Assembly (NCBI RefSeq): GCF_025527015.1
Contig: NZ_JAODIM010000035.1
Coordinates: forward strand, 1 to 64,000
Direction: 5' to 3'
Origin: Winslowiella arboricola
Lineage (GTDB): Bacteria; Pseudomonadota; Gammaproteobacteria; Enterobacterales; Enterobacteriaceae
Length of the DNA stretch: 64,000 bases
Shown here: positions 8,957 to 21,354 of the stretch, one piece after another
Layout: every line of letters starts with the position of its first letter
Position numbering within the stretch: the stretch's first letter is position 1
Position numbers and translations under genes: made by a program
Notes under the pieces: generated by a model
What the model was told of the DNA's origin: nothing
Databases searched by the model: none
The model's input: only the letters and a program-made list of their open reading frames with translations

Positions 8957-10330
8957 TTAATTCAAACGCTGTTTCGCTTCGCTAATCGCCAGCGCAACCT
9001 GCTGCGGTGAAACACCGCCTTTGGCTTTACGCTGATCTAAACATGACTGCAAGGCGAGGAATGGATAAACGTCATCGCCAATCACACTGTTAAATTTCTG
9101 CAGATCGGCCAGCGACAGCGCTTCGAGCGCCACACCCTGATTAATTGCTTCAACTACCGCTTCACCAACAATATGATGTGCTTCGCGGAACGGAATACCT
9201 TTAGCCACCAGGTAATCCGCCAGCTCAGTCGCATTGGCATAACCCTGTTCGGCCGCTTCTTTACAACGCGGACGTTTCACCTGAATACCATCCAGCACCA
9301 GCGCCGCCATATGCAAACAGTCGGACCAGGTATCGAGCGCATCAAATAGCCCTTCCTTGTCTTCCTGCATATCTTTGTTATACGCCAGCGGCAGGCCTTT
9401 CAGCGTCATCATCATACCGGTCAGTGCGCCCTGTACACGGCCACATTTGCCACGAATCAGTTCCAGCGCATCCGGGTTTTTCTTCTGCGGCATCAGTGAA
9501 GAGCCGGAAGTAACGCGATCTGACAGCTCAACAAAGCCTGCTTCACCGGTGTTAAAGAAAATCAGGTCTTCAGCGAAACGTGACAGATGCACCATACCGA
9601 TCGAGGCATCCGACAACAGTTCTAAGACATGATCGCGGTCGGAGACGGTATCAAGGCTGTTACGGGTGGCGGAAGCAAAGCCTAACCAGCCAGCCAGTTG
9701 CTCGCGGTCAATGGCATAGGCGGTACCGGCCAGCGCACCGCAACCCAGCGGGCTGACATCCAGACGTTTCAGGGTATCCTGCAAACGGCTCTCATCACGC
9801 GCCAGCATCTCGACGTAAGCCAGACACCAGTGAGCAAAGGTCACCGGCTGCGCGCGCTGCAAATGGGTGTAGCCCGGCATCACCGCGTCCTGATTGGCTT
9901 CGGCAGTGGCGACCAGCGCCTGCTGCAGCTGGCGGGTGGCAGTCAGCAGTTCGCTGACCTGCTCTTTACACCAGAGTTTCAGATCGGTAGCGACCTGATC
10001 GTTACGGCTACGGCCAGTGTGGAGTTTTTTACCCAGCGCGCCGACTTTGTCGATCAGACGCCCTTCCACCCAGCTGTGAATATCTTCGGCATCGCTTTCC
10101 AGAATCTGCTGCGGATTGGCACGCACTTCTTCCAGCAATACGCTTAATGCGGCTTCTAACTGCTGCTGTTCTTCTGCGGTCAGCACGTTAACCGTTACCA
10201 GCGCTTTGGACCAGGCGACGGAACCAACAATATCCTGCTCTGCCAGACGATAGTCAAAGCGCAGCGAGTCGTTAAAAAGCTTGAAACGTTGATCTGCTGC
10301 CTGAGTAAACCGTCCACCCCAAAGTGCCAT
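8957..10330 (-). CDS. argH: argininosuccinate lyase ArgH
   Basis: Splits argininosuccinate to arginine and fumarate, the last step of arginine synthesis. The 457-residue protein is the E. coli length and carries the fumarase-superfamily signature [10 protein letters not shown], the TGRSRNDQ segment (about 111-118) and [10 protein letters not shown] with the catalytic His. It is the last gene of argCBGH, separated from argG by 78 bases that include a REP-like hairpin. Confidence 0.97.
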   Translation of the reverse strand: MALWGGRFTQAADQRFKLFNDSLRFDYRLAEQDIVGSVAWSKALVTVNVLTAEEQQQLEAALSVLLEEVRANPQQILESDAEDIHSWVEGRLIDKVGALGKKLHTGRSRNDQVATDLKLWCKEQVSELLTATRQLQQALVATAEANQDAVMPGYTHLQRAQPVTFAHWCLAYVEMLARDESRLQDTLKRLDVSPLGCGALAGTAYAIDREQLAGWLGFASATRNSLDTVSDRDHVLELLSDASIGMVHLSRFAEDLIFFNTGEAGFVELSDRVTSGSSLMPQKKNPDALELIRGKCGRVQGALTGMMMTLKGLPLAYNKDMQEDKEGLFDALDTWSDCLHMAALVLDGIQVKRPRCKEAAEQGYANATELADYLVAKGIPFREAHHIVGEAVVEAINQGVALEALSLADLQKFNSVIGDDVYPFLALQSCLDQRKAKGGVSPQQVALAISEAKQRLN

Positions 10331-10372
10331 GTTAGTGCTCCGTTTGATAATAAATAGGTGATGCCATTAAAA

Positions 10373-10397
10373 CGGGCGGCGAGAACGCCGCCCCTAC
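10373..10397 (-). repeat. REP-like hairpin between argG and argH
   Basis: CGGGCGGCG-AGAA-CGCCGCCC followed by CTAC, i.e. GTAG plus hairpin on the minus strand. It lies inside the argCBGH operon and could influence mRNA decay or partial termination before argH. Confidence 0.8.
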
Positions 10398-10408
10398 AGG
10401 TCGGGATA

Positions 10409-11623
10409 TTATTTCTTTTCGTTCAGCGCGCGAATACGTGAAGAGAGCGAGAACAGACGGATAAAGCCGCCAGCATGACGATGGTCATACACTTCGTCTT
10501 CGCCGAAGGTAGCAAACTCTTCAGAGTACAGGCTGTCAGGTGATTTTTTCTGAATCGCCGTGACCTGGCCTTTATACAGTTGCAGTACTACTTCGCCATT
10601 CACTTCTTCTGCCAGCGCTTCAGCGGAAGCCTGCAGAGATTTGCGCAGCGGTGCGAACCAGCGTCCGTCATACACCACGTAAGACATCTCATGGCCCAGC
10701 TGCTCACGCCATTTGAAGCTGTCGCGATCCAGCACCAGCTGCTCAACGGCGCGCAGCGCATTAACCATAATGGTGCCGCCCGGGGTTTCGTAGCAGCCGC
10801 GAGACTTGATGCCTACCAGACGGTTTTCCACGATATCGATACGACCGACACCATGTTTCGCGCCGATAGCATTCAGCTTATCCAGACAGCCGAACGGGCT
10901 CAGTGCTTCGCCGTTAACCGCAACCACACGCCCTTTTTCCACCGAAACCGTTACCTGCTCTGGCTGATCCGGCGCTTCCAGCGGATCCACGGTCCACACC
11001 CAGCAATCTTTGTTCGGTGCATTCCACGGGTTTTCCAGCACACCGCCTTCGGTAGAGATATGCCAGGCGTTCTCGTCACGGCTGTAGATTTTTTCCAGTG
11101 ACGCGGTAGTCGGAATATTACGCTCTTTCAGATAATCCAGCAGCGCTTCACGGGAACGCAGGTTCCACTCACGCCATGGCGCAACCACTTTCAGCTGTGG
11201 CGCCAGCGCGGTATAGGTAGTTTCGAAACGTACCTGGTCGTTACCTTTACCGGTCGCACCGTGGCACAGGGCATCCGCACCCACTTTCAGCGCCAGCTCA
11301 ACCTGTGCTTTGGCAATGATTGGACGCGCCATCGAGGTACCCAGCAGATAAGTGCCTTCGTACAGGGCGCCCGTTTGCAGCACCGGATAGACGTAATCAC
11401 GGATAAACTCTTCACGCAGATCCACCACGTGACACTCAGAAGCGCCTGACTGCAGCGCTTTCTGCTCAACGCCTTCCAGATCGCCACGCTCCTGACCGAT
11501 ATCCGCCACAAAGGCAACCACTTCACAGCCACCGTAATTCTCTTTCAGCCATGGAATAATTGCTGAGGTATCCAAACCACCGGAGTAAGCCAGAACGATT
11601 TTTTTAATGCCTTGGTTTTGCAT
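10409..11623 (-). CDS. argG: argininosuccinate synthase ArgG, short form
   Basis: Joins citrulline and aspartate with ATP to give argininosuccinate. The 404-residue protein has the PP-loop SGGLDTS (about 14-20), [13 protein letters not shown] (about 121-133) and a GCYETPGG segment, features of the roughly 400-residue class. E. coli K-12 ArgG is a longer (about 447-residue) divergent type encoded elsewhere. Here the gene sits inside argCBGH, 29 bases after argB, as I recall for Yersinia, Serratia and Vibrio. Operon membership implies ArgR control from the argC/argE region. Confidence 0.96.
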   Translation of the reverse strand: MQNQGIKKIVLAYSGGLDTSAIIPWLKENYGGCEVVAFVADIGQERGDLEGVEQKALQSGASECHVVDLREEFIRDYVYPVLQTGALYEGTYLLGTSMARPIIAKAQVELALKVGADALCHGATGKGNDQVRFETTYTALAPQLKVVAPWREWNLRSREALLDYLKERNIPTTASLEKIYSRDENAWHISTEGGVLENPWNAPNKDCWVWTVDPLEAPDQPEQVTVSVEKGRVVAVNGEALSPFGCLDKLNAIGAKHGVGRIDIVENRLVGIKSRGCYETPGGTIMVNALRAVEQLVLDRDSFKWREQLGHEMSYVVYDGRWFAPLRKSLQASAEALAEEVNGEVVLQLYKGQVTAIQKKSPDSLYSEEFATFGEDEVYDHRHAGGFIRLFSLSSRIRALNEKK

Positions 11624-11652
11624 CTTTTAATCCTTGAATTTAAAGCGTTTCG

Positions 11653-12429
11653 TTATGCGAGAATCCGGGTGCCAATGGACACACCGTTAAATAAAGTTGG
11701 CAGTTGTTCCGCATTGCGCCAGCTGGCAATGTCAACCGGACGGCCCAGCGTACGGGCGGCATCCAGAGCGGCGTTCACTTTCACAATCATGCCATCGGTA
11801 ATAATGCCCTGCGCGATCAGCTGCTCGGCTTTTGCCGCCGTCATCTCTTCGATGCGCTGACCTTTGCCATCCAGAATACCGCTGACATCGGACAGCAGAA
11901 TCAGATCGGCGCCAAGCGTGGCTGCCAGCGCGGTAGCCGCCTGGTCAGCGTTGACGTTCATCAGCTCGCCTTCTGCGGTGATGCCAATTGAGCTGATCAC
12001 CGGCAGAAAACCACCCGCCAGCAGGGAGTTAATCAACACCGGTGAACCCGGCGTGGCATTGCCGACGTGGCCCAGCGCTTCATCCAGCTGCGTCACATTT
12101 ACGCTGCTACCGTCACCGAGACACAGGCCAACAGCATTGATAGCATATTTTTTTGCCCACGCCAGCAGCGTTTTGTTAGCGGTACCCGCCAGCGCGCCAG
12201 TGATAATATCAATCTGATCCGCCGGGGTAACACGCAGGCCGTTCTTCTTCTCCACCGGCAGCGCCAGCTTCTTCATCAGTTCGTCAACCAGGCAGCCGCC
12301 GCCGTGCACGATCAGCAGCGGACGCTGATGCGATTCACGGTAAGTCACCAGCGCATCAAACAGACGCGCCAGCGCCTCTTCGCTGTCTAACAACACGCCG
12401 CCCAGTTTGATAATTAATGGATTAGTCAT
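11653..12429 (-). CDS. argB: acetylglutamate kinase ArgB
   Basis: Phosphorylates N-acetylglutamate, the second step of arginine synthesis. The 258-residue protein has KLGGVLLDS (about 8-16), [12 protein letters not shown] with the substrate-binding glycines, and [12 protein letters not shown] near the nucleotide site. I start it at the ATG at 12429 ([11 protein letters not shown]), which gives the E. coli length, not at the TTG three codons upstream that crowds the AGGCGAG site. It lacks the N-terminal helix of arginine-inhibited hexameric kinases, so feedback is probably at ArgA. Confidence 0.96.
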   Translation of the reverse strand: MTNPLIIKLGGVLLDSEEALARLFDALVTYRESHQRPLLIVHGGGCLVDELMKKLALPVEKKNGLRVTPADQIDIITGALAGTANKTLLAWAKKYAINAVGLCLGDGSSVNVTQLDEALGHVGNATPGSPVLINSLLAGGFLPVISSIGITAEGELMNVNADQAATALAATLGADLILLSDVSGILDGKGQRIEEMTAAKAEQLIAQGIITDGMIVKVNAALDAARTLGRPVDIASWRNAEQLPTLFNGVSIGTRILA

Positions 12430-12447
12430 GGTGTTCAAACTCGCCTG

Positions 12448-13452
12448 TTAAATAAGTGACTGCGTTTCAGGGAAGCCGAAACGAATATTTAAACACTGAA
12501 TCGCCTGCGACGAAGCGCCTTTCAGCAGATTATCTTCCACCGCCACGATGATCAAATGCTCACCCTGGATAGCAAAACCGATATCGCAGAACGGCAGGCC
12601 CACTACCGCTTTCAGCTCCGGTACGCCCTGCGGATAGACACGCACCAGCGGTTTATCGTGATAGGCGTTCTGGAACGCCTGCGCCACATCTTCACGCGTC
12701 ACCCCCGCCTTCACCCGACAGGTGATGGTTTCCAGAATGCCACGCGGGAAGTTGCCAAGATGCGGGTTAAAAATCACCGGTACGCCAAGGTGTGCCGCGA
12801 TTTCTGGCTGATGACGATGGGCAAACAGGTTGTACGCTTTCAGGCTGACTTCGCAGAAGCTGGTATTCATGCTGGCCTTACGACCCGCGCCGCTAACACC
12901 ACTGGTGGCGTTAATCACCGGCCACTGCGCGTTATTCAGCAGATCGGCGGAGACCAGCGGCTTCAGCGCCAGCTGCGCGGCGGTCGGATAACAACCCGGC
13001 ACCGCAATCAGCTGTGCTTCTTTAATTTTGTCGTGCTGCCACTCCGCCAGACCATACACCGCTTTATCCAGCCACTGCTGGTGCTGATGGCTGAAGCCGT
13101 AATATTCGGTAAAGAAGTTTTCGTCGTTGACGCGGAAAGCGCCCGAGAGATCAAACACCACGCAGCCCGCTTTCAGGAATTCTGGCGCCAGATCGTGGCT
13201 GACTTCGTGGGCGGTGGCGAGGAACACCACATCCACTTTATCCGCGTATTCGGCAGGATCACTCAGCGGCTGCAAGGGCAGATCGATCACCCCTTTCAGC
13301 TGCGGGTGAAGATCGGAAAGTAACTTTCCTGCATCCGGACTTTGCGCTGAAACTGCTAAAGCGGTTATGTTCATATGCGGATGGCGATTCAGAAAGGTCG
13401 CGAGCTCTACACCAGCGTATCCGCTGGCGCCTACAATCAGCGTATTCAACAT
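12448..13452 (-). CDS. argC: N-acetyl-gamma-glutamyl-phosphate reductase ArgC
   Basis: Reduces acetylglutamyl phosphate to the semialdehyde with NADPH, the third step of arginine synthesis. The 334-residue protein has an N-terminal Rossmann motif [11 protein letters not shown] (about 7-17), the catalytic Cys in VPGCYPTA (about 154) and HRHQPEI in the catalytic domain. It is first in the argCBGH operon. Its leader runs divergently from argE across paired ARG boxes. The argB start follows 18 bases downstream. Confidence 0.97.
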   Translation of the reverse strand: MLNTLIVGASGYAGVELATFLNRHPHMNITALAVSAQSPDAGKLLSDLHPQLKGVIDLPLQPLSDPAEYADKVDVVFLATAHEVSHDLAPEFLKAGCVVFDLSGAFRVNDENFFTEYYGFSHQHQQWLDKAVYGLAEWQHDKIKEAQLIAVPGCYPTAAQLALKPLVSADLLNNAQWPVINATSGVSGAGRKASMNTSFCEVSLKAYNLFAHRHQPEIAAHLGVPVIFNPHLGNFPRGILETITCRVKAGVTREDVAQAFQNAYHDKPLVRVYPQGVPELKAVVGLPFCDIGFAIQGEHLIIVAVEDNLLKGASSQAIQCLNIRFGFPETQSLI

Positions 13453-13572
13453 CAGGCTGTATACCTTCTTACAGTCACAAAATTCCGGGTTGCAGCCTGC
13501 TGGCTCCTCACCGACGAAGTCAGGCGTTTTTTTATTCAGGAACCAATTAACCGTTCCCTTAAGCCTGGCGAT

Positions 13573-13614
13573 AATGTATTTTTATTCACTATTACTGCAT
13601 GAATATTGATACTA
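13573..13614. promoter_or_regulatory. paired ARG boxes between argC and argE
   Basis: Two tandem ARG boxes are visible: ATGTATTTTTATTCACT (near 13573-13590) and a CATGAATATTGATA centre (near 13597-13614), three bases or so apart. The minus-strand reading closely matches the E. coli argCBH/argE operator. Arginine-bound ArgR hexamer should repress both directions. Confidence 0.85.
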
Positions 13615-13637
13615 TCCTAACTCAAGGACTGTCAACA

Positions 13638-14786
13638 GTGAAGACAAAATTACCCCCTTTTATTGAACTCTACCGCCAGTTGATCGCTATACCGTCAATC
13701 AGCGCCACCGACAGCGCGCTCGATCAGAGTAATGAAACTTTAATCAATTTGCTGGCCGGTTGGTTTCGCGACCTTGGCTTCAGTGTTGAAGTACAACCGG
13801 TGCCAGGAACACGCCATAAATTTAATATGCTGGCGAAGAGCGGACTCGGCGCTGGTGGTCTGTTATTAGCCGGTCACAGCGACACCGTACCCTATGATGA
13901 TGGCCGCTGGACCCGTGACCCTTTTACCCTGACCGAACACGAGAACAAGCTGTACGGTCTGGGCACCGCCGATATGAAAGGCTTCTTTGCTTTTATTCTT
14001 GATGCGCTGCGCGATGTGGATATTTCCACGCTGGAAAAACCGCTGTATATCCTCGCCACCGCGGATGAAGAGACCACCATGGCGGGCGCCAGCTATTTCG
14101 CCCAGTCCACCACTCTGCGCCCTGACTGCGCGATTATCGGCGAGCCAACATCACTGAAGCCGGTGCGCGCCCATAAAGGCCATCTGTCGCAGGCAATTCG
14201 TATAGAGGGGCAATCTGGTCACTCCAGCGATCCGGGCCGCGGCGTTAACGCTATCGAGCTGATGCACGAGAGTATTGGTCATCTGATGAATCTGCGTAAT
14301 ACGCTGAAAGAGCGCTATCACCACGACGGCTTTGCCATTCCTTATCCAACGATGAACTTTGGTCATATCCACGGTGGCGACGCGGCAAACCGCATTTGCG
14401 CCTGCTGTGAGTTGCATATGGATATTCGTCCGCTGCCGGGACTGACGCTCAGCGATCTTGATGGTCTGCTGAATGAAGCGCTGGCGCCGGTGAGTGAGCG
14501 CTGGCCAGGCCGGCTGACCGTCGGTGAACTGCATCCGCCCATCCCCGGCTACGAATGCCCGCCCGATCATCAGCTGGTGCAGGTCGTTGAAAAACTGCTG
14601 GGAACGCCAACTGAAGTGGTGAACTACTGTACCGAAGCGCCGTTTATCCAGCAGATCTGTCCGACGCTGGTACTGGGTCCGGGCTCGATTAATCAGGCGC
14701 ATCAGCCCGACGAATTTATCGATATGGCCTTTATCAAGCCAACACGTGAACTGATTGCGCAGGTGGTGCAGCACTTTTGCCATTAA
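13638..14786 (+). CDS. argE: acetylornithine deacetylase ArgE
   Basis: Removes acetate from N-acetylornithine to give ornithine. I start it at the GTG at 13638 ([12 protein letters not shown]), which has AAGGA nine bases upstream and matches the E. coli N-terminus; a longer in-frame ATG at 13599 would run through the ARG box. The 382-residue M20 metallopeptidase has [13 protein letters not shown] with metal ligands His and Asp (about 80-90), GTADMKG with the bridging Asp, DEETTMAG with the catalytic Glu pair, and QAHQPDE near the end. Confidence 0.96.
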   Translation: MKTKLPPFIELYRQLIAIPSISATDSALDQSNETLINLLAGWFRDLGFSVEVQPVPGTRHKFNMLAKSGLGAGGLLLAGHSDTVPYDDGRWTRDPFTLTEHENKLYGLGTADMKGFFAFILDALRDVDISTLEKPLYILATADEETTMAGASYFAQSTTLRPDCAIIGEPTSLKPVRAHKGHLSQAIRIEGQSGHSSDPGRGVNAIELMHESIGHLMNLRNTLKERYHHDGFAIPYPTMNFGHIHGGDAANRICACCELHMDIRPLPGLTLSDLDGLLNEALAPVSERWPGRLTVGELHPPIPGYECPPDHQLVQVVEKLLGTPTEVVNYCTEAPFIQQICPTLVLGPGSINQAHQPDEFIDMAFIKPTRELIAQVVQHFCH

Positions 14787-14798
14787 ACAGTGATAAGA

Positions 14799-14832
14799 GG
14801 GGGATTTGGCTGGCTATCCGGCCAGTTACCCC
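14799..14832 (+). terminator. hairpin after argE, probable terminator
   Basis: GGGGATTTGGCTGG and CCGGCCAGTTACCCC arms form a long imperfect stem just after argE. The T-rich tail is weak, so Rho-independent activity is only likely. The remainder of the 249-base gap to ppc is AT-rich and should contain the ppc promoter. Confidence 0.55.
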
Positions 14833-15035
14833 TGATTTATTCCGTGTTTAGCGATAAGAATAACTTATCCCACCTTGATGTAATTAAATTTCATAAATTA
14901 CCGTCATTTAGCCGCAGGATAGCGCCTGTTTAAGTCATTTGACGAATGGATAGTTACATGGCTAGATAAAAGACGAAGTTATACCGGCGACGGTGAAATA
15001 AAGTTACAGAAAAATATAAGGGTGTCAGGGGTCAT

Positions 15036-17687
15036 ATGAACGAACAATATTCCGCAATGCGAAGTAATGTCAGTATGCTCGGCAAACTGCTCGGGGATAC
15101 GATTAAGGATGCGCTGGGAGAGAACATCCTCGACCGGGTGGAAACCATCCGCAAACTCTCCAAGTCATCCCGCGCAGGAAATGACGCCGATCGTCAGGAA
15201 TTGCTGAATACGCTGCAAAACCTGTCGAATGATGAATTGCTGCCGGTGGCGAGAGCATTCAGTCAGTTTCTCAATCTGACTAACACCGCCGAGCAGTACC
15301 ACACCATCTCACCAAAAGGTGAAGGCGCAAATAATCCTGAGATGCTGGCGAAGGTGTTTGACCGCCTGAAGCAGCAACCTGAGCTTAGCGAAGAAGCCGT
15401 CCGTGAAGCGATTGAGTCGCTGTCACTGGAGCTGGTGCTCACTGCACACCCGACTGAAATCACCCGTCGCACCCTGATTCATAAACTGGTGGAAGTAAAC
15501 ACCTGCCTGAAGCAGCTCGACCATAACGATCTGTCAGATTACGACCGTGGCCAGATTATGCGCCGCCTGCGTCAGCTGGTGGCTCAGGCCTGGCATACTG
15601 ATGAGATCCGTAAATATCGTCCATCGCCGGTCGATGAAGCCAAATGGGGCTTTGCGGTGGTGGAAAACAGCCTGTGGGAAGGCGTACCTGACTTCCTGCG
15701 CGAACTGAATGAGCAGGTCGAAGCCTCCTTTGGTTACAAACTGCCGGTCGACTTTGTGCCGGTGCAGTTTACCTCGTGGATGGGCGGCGACCGTGATGGC
15801 AACCCAAATGTCACCGCCGATATTACCCGCCACGTGCTGCAATTAAGTCGCTGGAAAGCCACCGACCTGTTCCTGCGCGATATTGCGGTGCTGGTTTCCG
15901 AGCTGTCGATGTCGGAGTGTACGCCTGAAGTGCGTAAACTGTGCGGCAATCCGGAAGCGCTGGAGCCGTACCGTGAAATTATGAAGCATCTGCGCAGTCA
16001 GTTAAGCAATACCCAGGCTTATCTGGAAGCGCGACTGAAAGGCGAACGCCTGCCGCGTCCAGCCGATCTGCTGATTTCCAATGACCAGCTGTGGGATCCG
16101 CTCTATACCTGTTATCAGTCACTGCAGGCGTGCGGCATGGGCATTATCGCCAACGGCCAGCTGCTGGATACCATGCGTCGTGTGAAATGCTTCGGCGTGC
16201 CGCTGGTGCGGATTGATATCCGCCAGGAGAGCACCCGCCATACGGAAGCCATTGCTGAAGTGACGCGTTATCTCGGCCTTGGTGATTACGAAAGCTGGTC
16301 AGAAGCGGATAAACAGGCATTCCTGATCCGCGAACTAAACTCCAAACGTCCGCTATTGCCACGTCAGTGGGAACCGAGCGCCAATACTCATGAAGTGCTG
16401 GAGACCTGTCGCGTCGCCGCTCAGGCGCCGAAAGGGTCGATTGCCGCCTATGTGATCTCGATGGCGAAAACGCCATCAGACGTGCTGGCGGTGCATCTGC
16501 TGTTAAAAGAAGCCGGTATTCCGTTCGCCATGCCGGTAGCCCCGCTGTTTGAAACCCTTGATGACCTGAATAACGCCAACGATGTTATGAGCCAGCTGCT
16601 CAGCATTGACTGGTATCGCGGCTTTATCCAGGGCAAACAGATGGTGATGATTGGCTATTCTGACTCGGCAAAAGACGCCGGGGTGATGGCCGCTTCCTGG
16701 GCGCAGTATCAGGCGCAGGACGCATTAATCAAAACCTGCGAGAAAGCGGGTATCGCCCTGACACTGTTCCACGGACGCGGCGGCACTATCGGCCGTGGTG
16801 GCGCACCGGCGCAGGCGGCACTGCTGTCACAACCGCCGGGCAGCCTGAAAGGTGGCCTGCGTGTCACCGAACAGGGTGAGATGATCCGCTTTAAGTACGG
16901 ACTGCCGGAAATCACTATTTCCAGTCTTTCGCTGTATACCGGCGCGATTCTGGAAGCGAACCTGCTGCCACCGCCGGAACCGAAGAAAGAGTGGCGCAGC
17001 ATTATGGACCAGCTGTCGAAAGTCTCCTGCGATATGTACCGTGGCTATGTGCGCGAAAACGCTGACTTTGTGCCTTATTTCCGTTCGGCGACGCCGGAGC
17101 AGGAACTGGGCAAACTACCGCTCGGTTCACGTCCGGCCAAACGTCGTCCGACCGGCGGCGTCGAGTCACTGCGCGCCATTCCATGGATCTTCGCCTGGAC
17201 GCAGAACCGTCTGATGCTGCCCGCCTGGCTGGGCGCTGGCGCGGCATTGCAGAAAGCGATGGAACAGGGCCATCAGGATCAGCTGGAAACCATGTGCCGT
17301 GACTGGCCGTTCTTCTCCACCCGTCTTGGCATGCTGGAGATGGTGTTCTCGAAAGCGGATCTGTGGCTGGCGGAATATTACGATCAGCGTCTGGTGGACA
17401 CCTCGCTGTGGCCGCTGGGCAAACAGCTGCGTGATCAGCTGGATTCCGATATCAAAGCGGTGCTGACTATCGCCAATGATTCACATCTGATGGCCGACCA
17501 GCCGTGGATTGCGGAATCTATCGCCCTGCGCAACGTGTATACCGACCCGCTAAACGTGTTGCAGGCCGAGCTGTTGCATCGTTCACGTCAGCAGGAGCAG
17601 AGTGGTGGTGAGCCGGATGCTCGCGTTGAGCAGGCATTGATGGTGACTATCGCCGGTGTGGCGGCAGGAATGCGTAATACGGGTTAA
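15036..17687 (+). CDS. ppc: phosphoenolpyruvate carboxylase Ppc
   Basis: Fixes bicarbonate onto PEP to give oxaloacetate, the main anaplerotic reaction; a homotetramer activated by acetyl-CoA and inhibited by aspartate and malate. The 883-residue length equals E. coli. Key motifs are [12 protein letters not shown] (catalytic His near 138), [11 protein letters not shown] (about 247-257), [14 protein letters not shown] (about 579-592) and a C-terminal RNTG that ends at the aspartate site. The ATG at 15036 follows an AGGGG site. Confidence 0.98.
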   Translation: MNEQYSAMRSNVSMLGKLLGDTIKDALGENILDRVETIRKLSKSSRAGNDADRQELLNTLQNLSNDELLPVARAFSQFLNLTNTAEQYHTISPKGEGANNPEMLAKVFDRLKQQPELSEEAVREAIESLSLELVLTAHPTEITRRTLIHKLVEVNTCLKQLDHNDLSDYDRGQIMRRLRQLVAQAWHTDEIRKYRPSPVDEAKWGFAVVENSLWEGVPDFLRELNEQVEASFGYKLPVDFVPVQFTSWMGGDRDGNPNVTADITRHVLQLSRWKATDLFLRDIAVLVSELSMSECTPEVRKLCGNPEALEPYREIMKHLRSQLSNTQAYLEARLKGERLPRPADLLISNDQLWDPLYTCYQSLQACGMGIIANGQLLDTMRRVKCFGVPLVRIDIRQESTRHTEAIAEVTRYLGLGDYESWSEADKQAFLIRELNSKRPLLPRQWEPSANTHEVLETCRVAAQAPKGSIAAYVISMAKTPSDVLAVHLLLKEAGIPFAMPVAPLFETLDDLNNANDVMSQLLSIDWYRGFIQGKQMVMIGYSDSAKDAGVMAASWAQYQAQDALIKTCEKAGIALTLFHGRGGTIGRGGAPAQAALLSQPPGSLKGGLRVTEQGEMIRFKYGLPEITISSLSLYTGAILEANLLPPPEPKKEWRSIMDQLSKVSCDMYRGYVRENADFVPYFRSATPEQELGKLPLGSRPAKRRPTGGVESLRAIPWIFAWTQNRLMLPAWLGAGAALQKAMEQGHQDQLETMCRDWPFFSTRLGMLEMVFSKADLWLAEYYDQRLVDTSLWPLGKQLRDQLDSDIKAVLTIANDSHLMADQPWIAESIALRNVYTDPLNVLQAELLHRSRQQEQSGGEPDARVEQALMVTIAGVAAGMRNTG

Positions 17688-17703
17688 TCTCGTTCAACAT
17701 CAT

Positions 17704-17772
17704 ACGGGCGGCGAGAACGCCGCCCCTACATAATTCTATGATTACTTTGTAGGGGCGGCGTTTTCGCCGCCC
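17704..17772. repeat. REP-like inverted pair between ppc and metF
   Basis: ACGGGCGGCG-AGAA-CGCCGCCC followed by CTAC (17704-17729), and GTAG followed by GGGCGGCG-TTTT-CGCCGCCC (17749-17772), in head-to-head orientation 19 bases apart. It fills the gap between the convergent ppc and metF genes. Confidence 0.85.
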
Positions 17773-17779
17773 AAGCCGG

Positions 17780-18703
<924 letters not shown>

Positions 18704-18731
18704 TCATTATGACGGCGTAAGTTGAACATCC

Positions 18732-18755
18732 ATACGTTTAGACGTCCAGACACTC
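18732..18755. promoter_or_regulatory. met boxes upstream of metF
   Basis: Tandem 8-base units ATACGTTT, AGACGTCC and AGACACTC (18732-18755) resemble the MetJ consensus AGACGTCT; the central unit matches 7 of 8. They lie 56 bases upstream of the metF start. Confidence 0.75.
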
Positions 18756-18865
18756 AAAATGAACGATCCTGGTTAACTCGTCAACAAAAAAATGATCAAC
18801 ATGCGTGACAAATTCTCACCGAAGGTGAAAGAAATTCAGGATAGAGAAACAGGGTAGGTCAAACA

Positions 18866-18888
18866 GGCGGCGAGAACGCCGCCCCTGC
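18866..18888 (-). repeat. REP-like hairpin between metL and metF
   Basis: GGCGGCG-AGAA-CGCCGCC then CCTGC (GCAG foot on the minus strand). A partial second copy, AGGGCGGCGTTC, is seen at 18902-18913 just before the metL stop. Confidence 0.7.
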
Positions 18889-18916
18889 ATCAGAGCGGCT
18901 AAGGGCGGCGTTCAGA

Positions 18917-21352
18917 CTACAGCAGTTGCGCCAGGCGATTGATATCTGACTGAATTGCGCCAGCGGTCACGTCACGTCCGGCGCCCGGACCACGAATCAC
19001 CAGCGGGTTATCGCGATACCAGCGGCTTTCGATGGCAAAGACGTTATCACAGGGCAGCAGTGACGCCAGCGGATGCTCCGGGCGTACCGCTTCCACGCCG
19101 ACACGCGCTTTACCGTTGGCATCGAAGCGCGCGACATAGCGCAATACCAGCCCCATCTCCTGCGCCGCTTCTAAGCGCTGCACCATCTGATCGTTGAGCG
19201 CTTCGCCATTTTCAAAGAAGTGATCGACCGACTCGCTTTCACAGCCCGCCGGCACCAGCGACTCGACGCGCACCTGATCCGGCTCGATGTTATAGCCCGC
19301 TTCACGCGCCAGAATCACCAGCTTACGCATCACGTCCTGACCGGAAAGGTCCACGCGCGGATCCGGCTCAGTTAAGCCCTGCTGCCACGCCTGATCCACC
19401 AGCTCGGTAAATGGCACCGTGCCATCAAACTGTAAAAACAGCCACGACAGCGTGCCGGAGAAAATCCCGCTAATCGCCAGAATGCTGTCGCCGCTTTCGC
19501 GCAGATCGCGCACCGTATGGTTCACCGGCAACCCGGCGCCAACCGTGGCGTTATACAGCCAGTGACGGCCGGTTTTAGCAAATGCATCGCGGATCTGACG
19601 ATACGTCTGGCTGTCAGACGCGCCTGCGACTTTATTGGCGCTAATCACATGGAAACCGTGGCTGGCGAAATCAAGATACTGTCCGGCTAATGGCGCGCTG
19701 GCGGTGACATCCAGCACCACCAAATCGTCGAACGGGTGCGCACGCATCCACAGAAACAGCGACTCTTCATCCTGCTCCACCGCTTCATCTTCAAAGAATG
19801 CCAGCGCCCGGCTGGCATCCAGCCCGTCATAGCTCAGCAGGCTGCGGCGGCTGTCCACCACCCCGGTCAGCACAAATTCAAAACCGGTGCGGGCGGAAAG
19901 GATTTCATGTTCACGCGCAAACAGCTCCAGCCAGCGCGAACCGATATTGCCTTTGCCGAACAGCACCAGACCGATACGTTTTTCCGCACGGAACAGCGAC
20001 TGATGCAGACCCTGAATCAGATGCTCGGTCGGGCCGACGCGCAGTACCGCCACCAGGCTGATACTGTCTTCCGACTGCCAGATAAACTCCACCGGCTGAT
20101 CTTTAATCTGCTGCCAGAAACGGTGGCTGTGCAGTGGATTGCGGCTGACGCCCGCACCAACCAGCGCTACCAGCGCCAGACCGTCGCGCAGCTGCAGGTG
20201 ACCCGGCAAACCGGCATCCTGCAGAATATCCAGCGCACTGTTAACCACTTCCGAGGTGTAGCACAGCTGCAACAGGTTGCGATCCGGATGCACACCGGTC
20301 GCCAGAGGGCGCACCTGCGCACGTTTCAGCAGCAGGTCGATCTGTTTATGCACACTGACGAAATCATGGGACGGCGGCACCAGGAACTCAATCAGGCAGA
20401 CATCATCATGACTGGTGACAATACGTGCGCCGGTACCGGAAGCCAGCACACGCTCAATGCGGGTGGAACCCTGCTCGGGCTGATAGCTACAGCGCAGTTG
20501 CAGATCGATATCGCTGCCGGAAACCGGCTGCAGGGTGCGGGTATGCAGTACCGGCGCCGCTAAACGCGCCAGTTCGCTGGCTTCATCAAGACGCAGCAAC
20601 GGCAGCAGGCAGGCATCTTTTACTTTACGCGGATCAGCGCTGTACACCCCGGCCACATCACTCCAGATGGTGACGCGGGAAGCACCAGCCAGCGCACCAA
20701 TTTGCGTGGCAGAGTAGTCGGAACCATTACGTCCCAGCAGTACGGTTTCACCGGCCTCATTGCGGCAGATAAAACCGGTCACCACCAGTCGCTTATGCGG
20801 ATGCTGCGCCATCAGTTGTTGCAGCAGTGGCCAGGATTTACCCTCATCCACCTGTGGCTGCGCGGCGCGTTCGGCACGCAGAAAATCGCGGGCGTCCAGC
20901 CAGCCCGCTTCCATATCGCGCTGATTAAGCACCGCCGCCATCAACCGTGCCGACCACACTTCACCATGACCCACCACTTCGGCATACACCGCATCGGTGA
21001 TTTTGCTATCCAGCAGCGCCGCCAGCTTTTCCAGATCGTGAATAAATTCGGCAACCATCGGTTCGGCAAATTCAGCAGGCAGCAGGCCGGTAATCAGTTC
21101 CGTTTGATAACGACGCAGCGTCTGTTGCACCTGATGAGCCGACAGACGATCACTCTGGCTGAGTTTCAGCCAGCTAATCAGCTGATTGGTGGTGCTACCG
21201 GCGGCCGAAACCACCATCAGATCGCCCGGCTGACTGTAATCCGCCATAATCCCGGCCACGCGCTGGTAACATTTGGCATCAGCCAGACTGCTGCCGCCAA
21301 ATTTATGCAATTGCCGCGTGTTGTGCGTCCCTGCTACTGCTGAAATACTCAT
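18917..21352 (-). CDS. metL: bifunctional aspartokinase II / homoserine dehydrogenase II MetL
   Basis: Catalyses the first and third steps from aspartate to homoserine, for methionine. The 811-residue protein has an aspartokinase domain (about 1-290, HKFGGSSLAD and GRNGSDYSAT), a linker with degenerate ACT repeats (about 310-450) and a homoserine dehydrogenase domain (about 460-811, LVLFGKGNIGSRW Rossmann motif, NATVGAGLP, and the GLTEPDPRVDLSGQDV signature). It starts two bases after the metB stop with its GAGAGG site inside the end of metB, so the two are translationally close. Confidence 0.97.
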   Translation of the reverse strand: MSISAVAGTHNTRQLHKFGGSSLADAKCYQRVAGIMADYSQPGDLMVVSAAGSTTNQLISWLKLSQSDRLSAHQVQQTLRRYQTELITGLLPAEFAEPMVAEFIHDLEKLAALLDSKITDAVYAEVVGHGEVWSARLMAAVLNQRDMEAGWLDARDFLRAERAAQPQVDEGKSWPLLQQLMAQHPHKRLVVTGFICRNEAGETVLLGRNGSDYSATQIGALAGASRVTIWSDVAGVYSADPRKVKDACLLPLLRLDEASELARLAAPVLHTRTLQPVSGSDIDLQLRCSYQPEQGSTRIERVLASGTGARIVTSHDDVCLIEFLVPPSHDFVSVHKQIDLLLKRAQVRPLATGVHPDRNLLQLCYTSEVVNSALDILQDAGLPGHLQLRDGLALVALVGAGVSRNPLHSHRFWQQIKDQPVEFIWQSEDSISLVAVLRVGPTEHLIQGLHQSLFRAEKRIGLVLFGKGNIGSRWLELFAREHEILSARTGFEFVLTGVVDSRRSLLSYDGLDASRALAFFEDEAVEQDEESLFLWMRAHPFDDLVVLDVTASAPLAGQYLDFASHGFHVISANKVAGASDSQTYRQIRDAFAKTGRHWLYNATVGAGLPVNHTVRDLRESGDSILAISGIFSGTLSWLFLQFDGTVPFTELVDQAWQQGLTEPDPRVDLSGQDVMRKLVILAREAGYNIEPDQVRVESLVPAGCESESVDHFFENGEALNDQMVQRLEAAQEMGLVLRYVARFDANGKARVGVEAVRPEHPLASLLPCDNVFAIESRWYRDNPLVIRGPGAGRDVTAGAIQSDINRLAQLL

Positions 21353-21354
21353 GA

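Noticed and set aside
12556-13323. 255-codon open frame antisense to argC
   Set aside because: Shadow of a well-conserved gene on the other strand; composition is Arg/His/Gln rich with no motif.
13453-13560. GCCTG...CAGGC plus T-run upstream of argC, possibly a terminator or attenuator
   Set aside because: The stem is only 5 bp with a large loop, and there is no leader peptide with Arg codons; ArgR control explains the region.
19736-20563. Long open frame (275 codons) antisense to metL
   Set aside because: It lies wholly inside metL, has no recognisable domain and reflects the GC codon pattern of the real gene.
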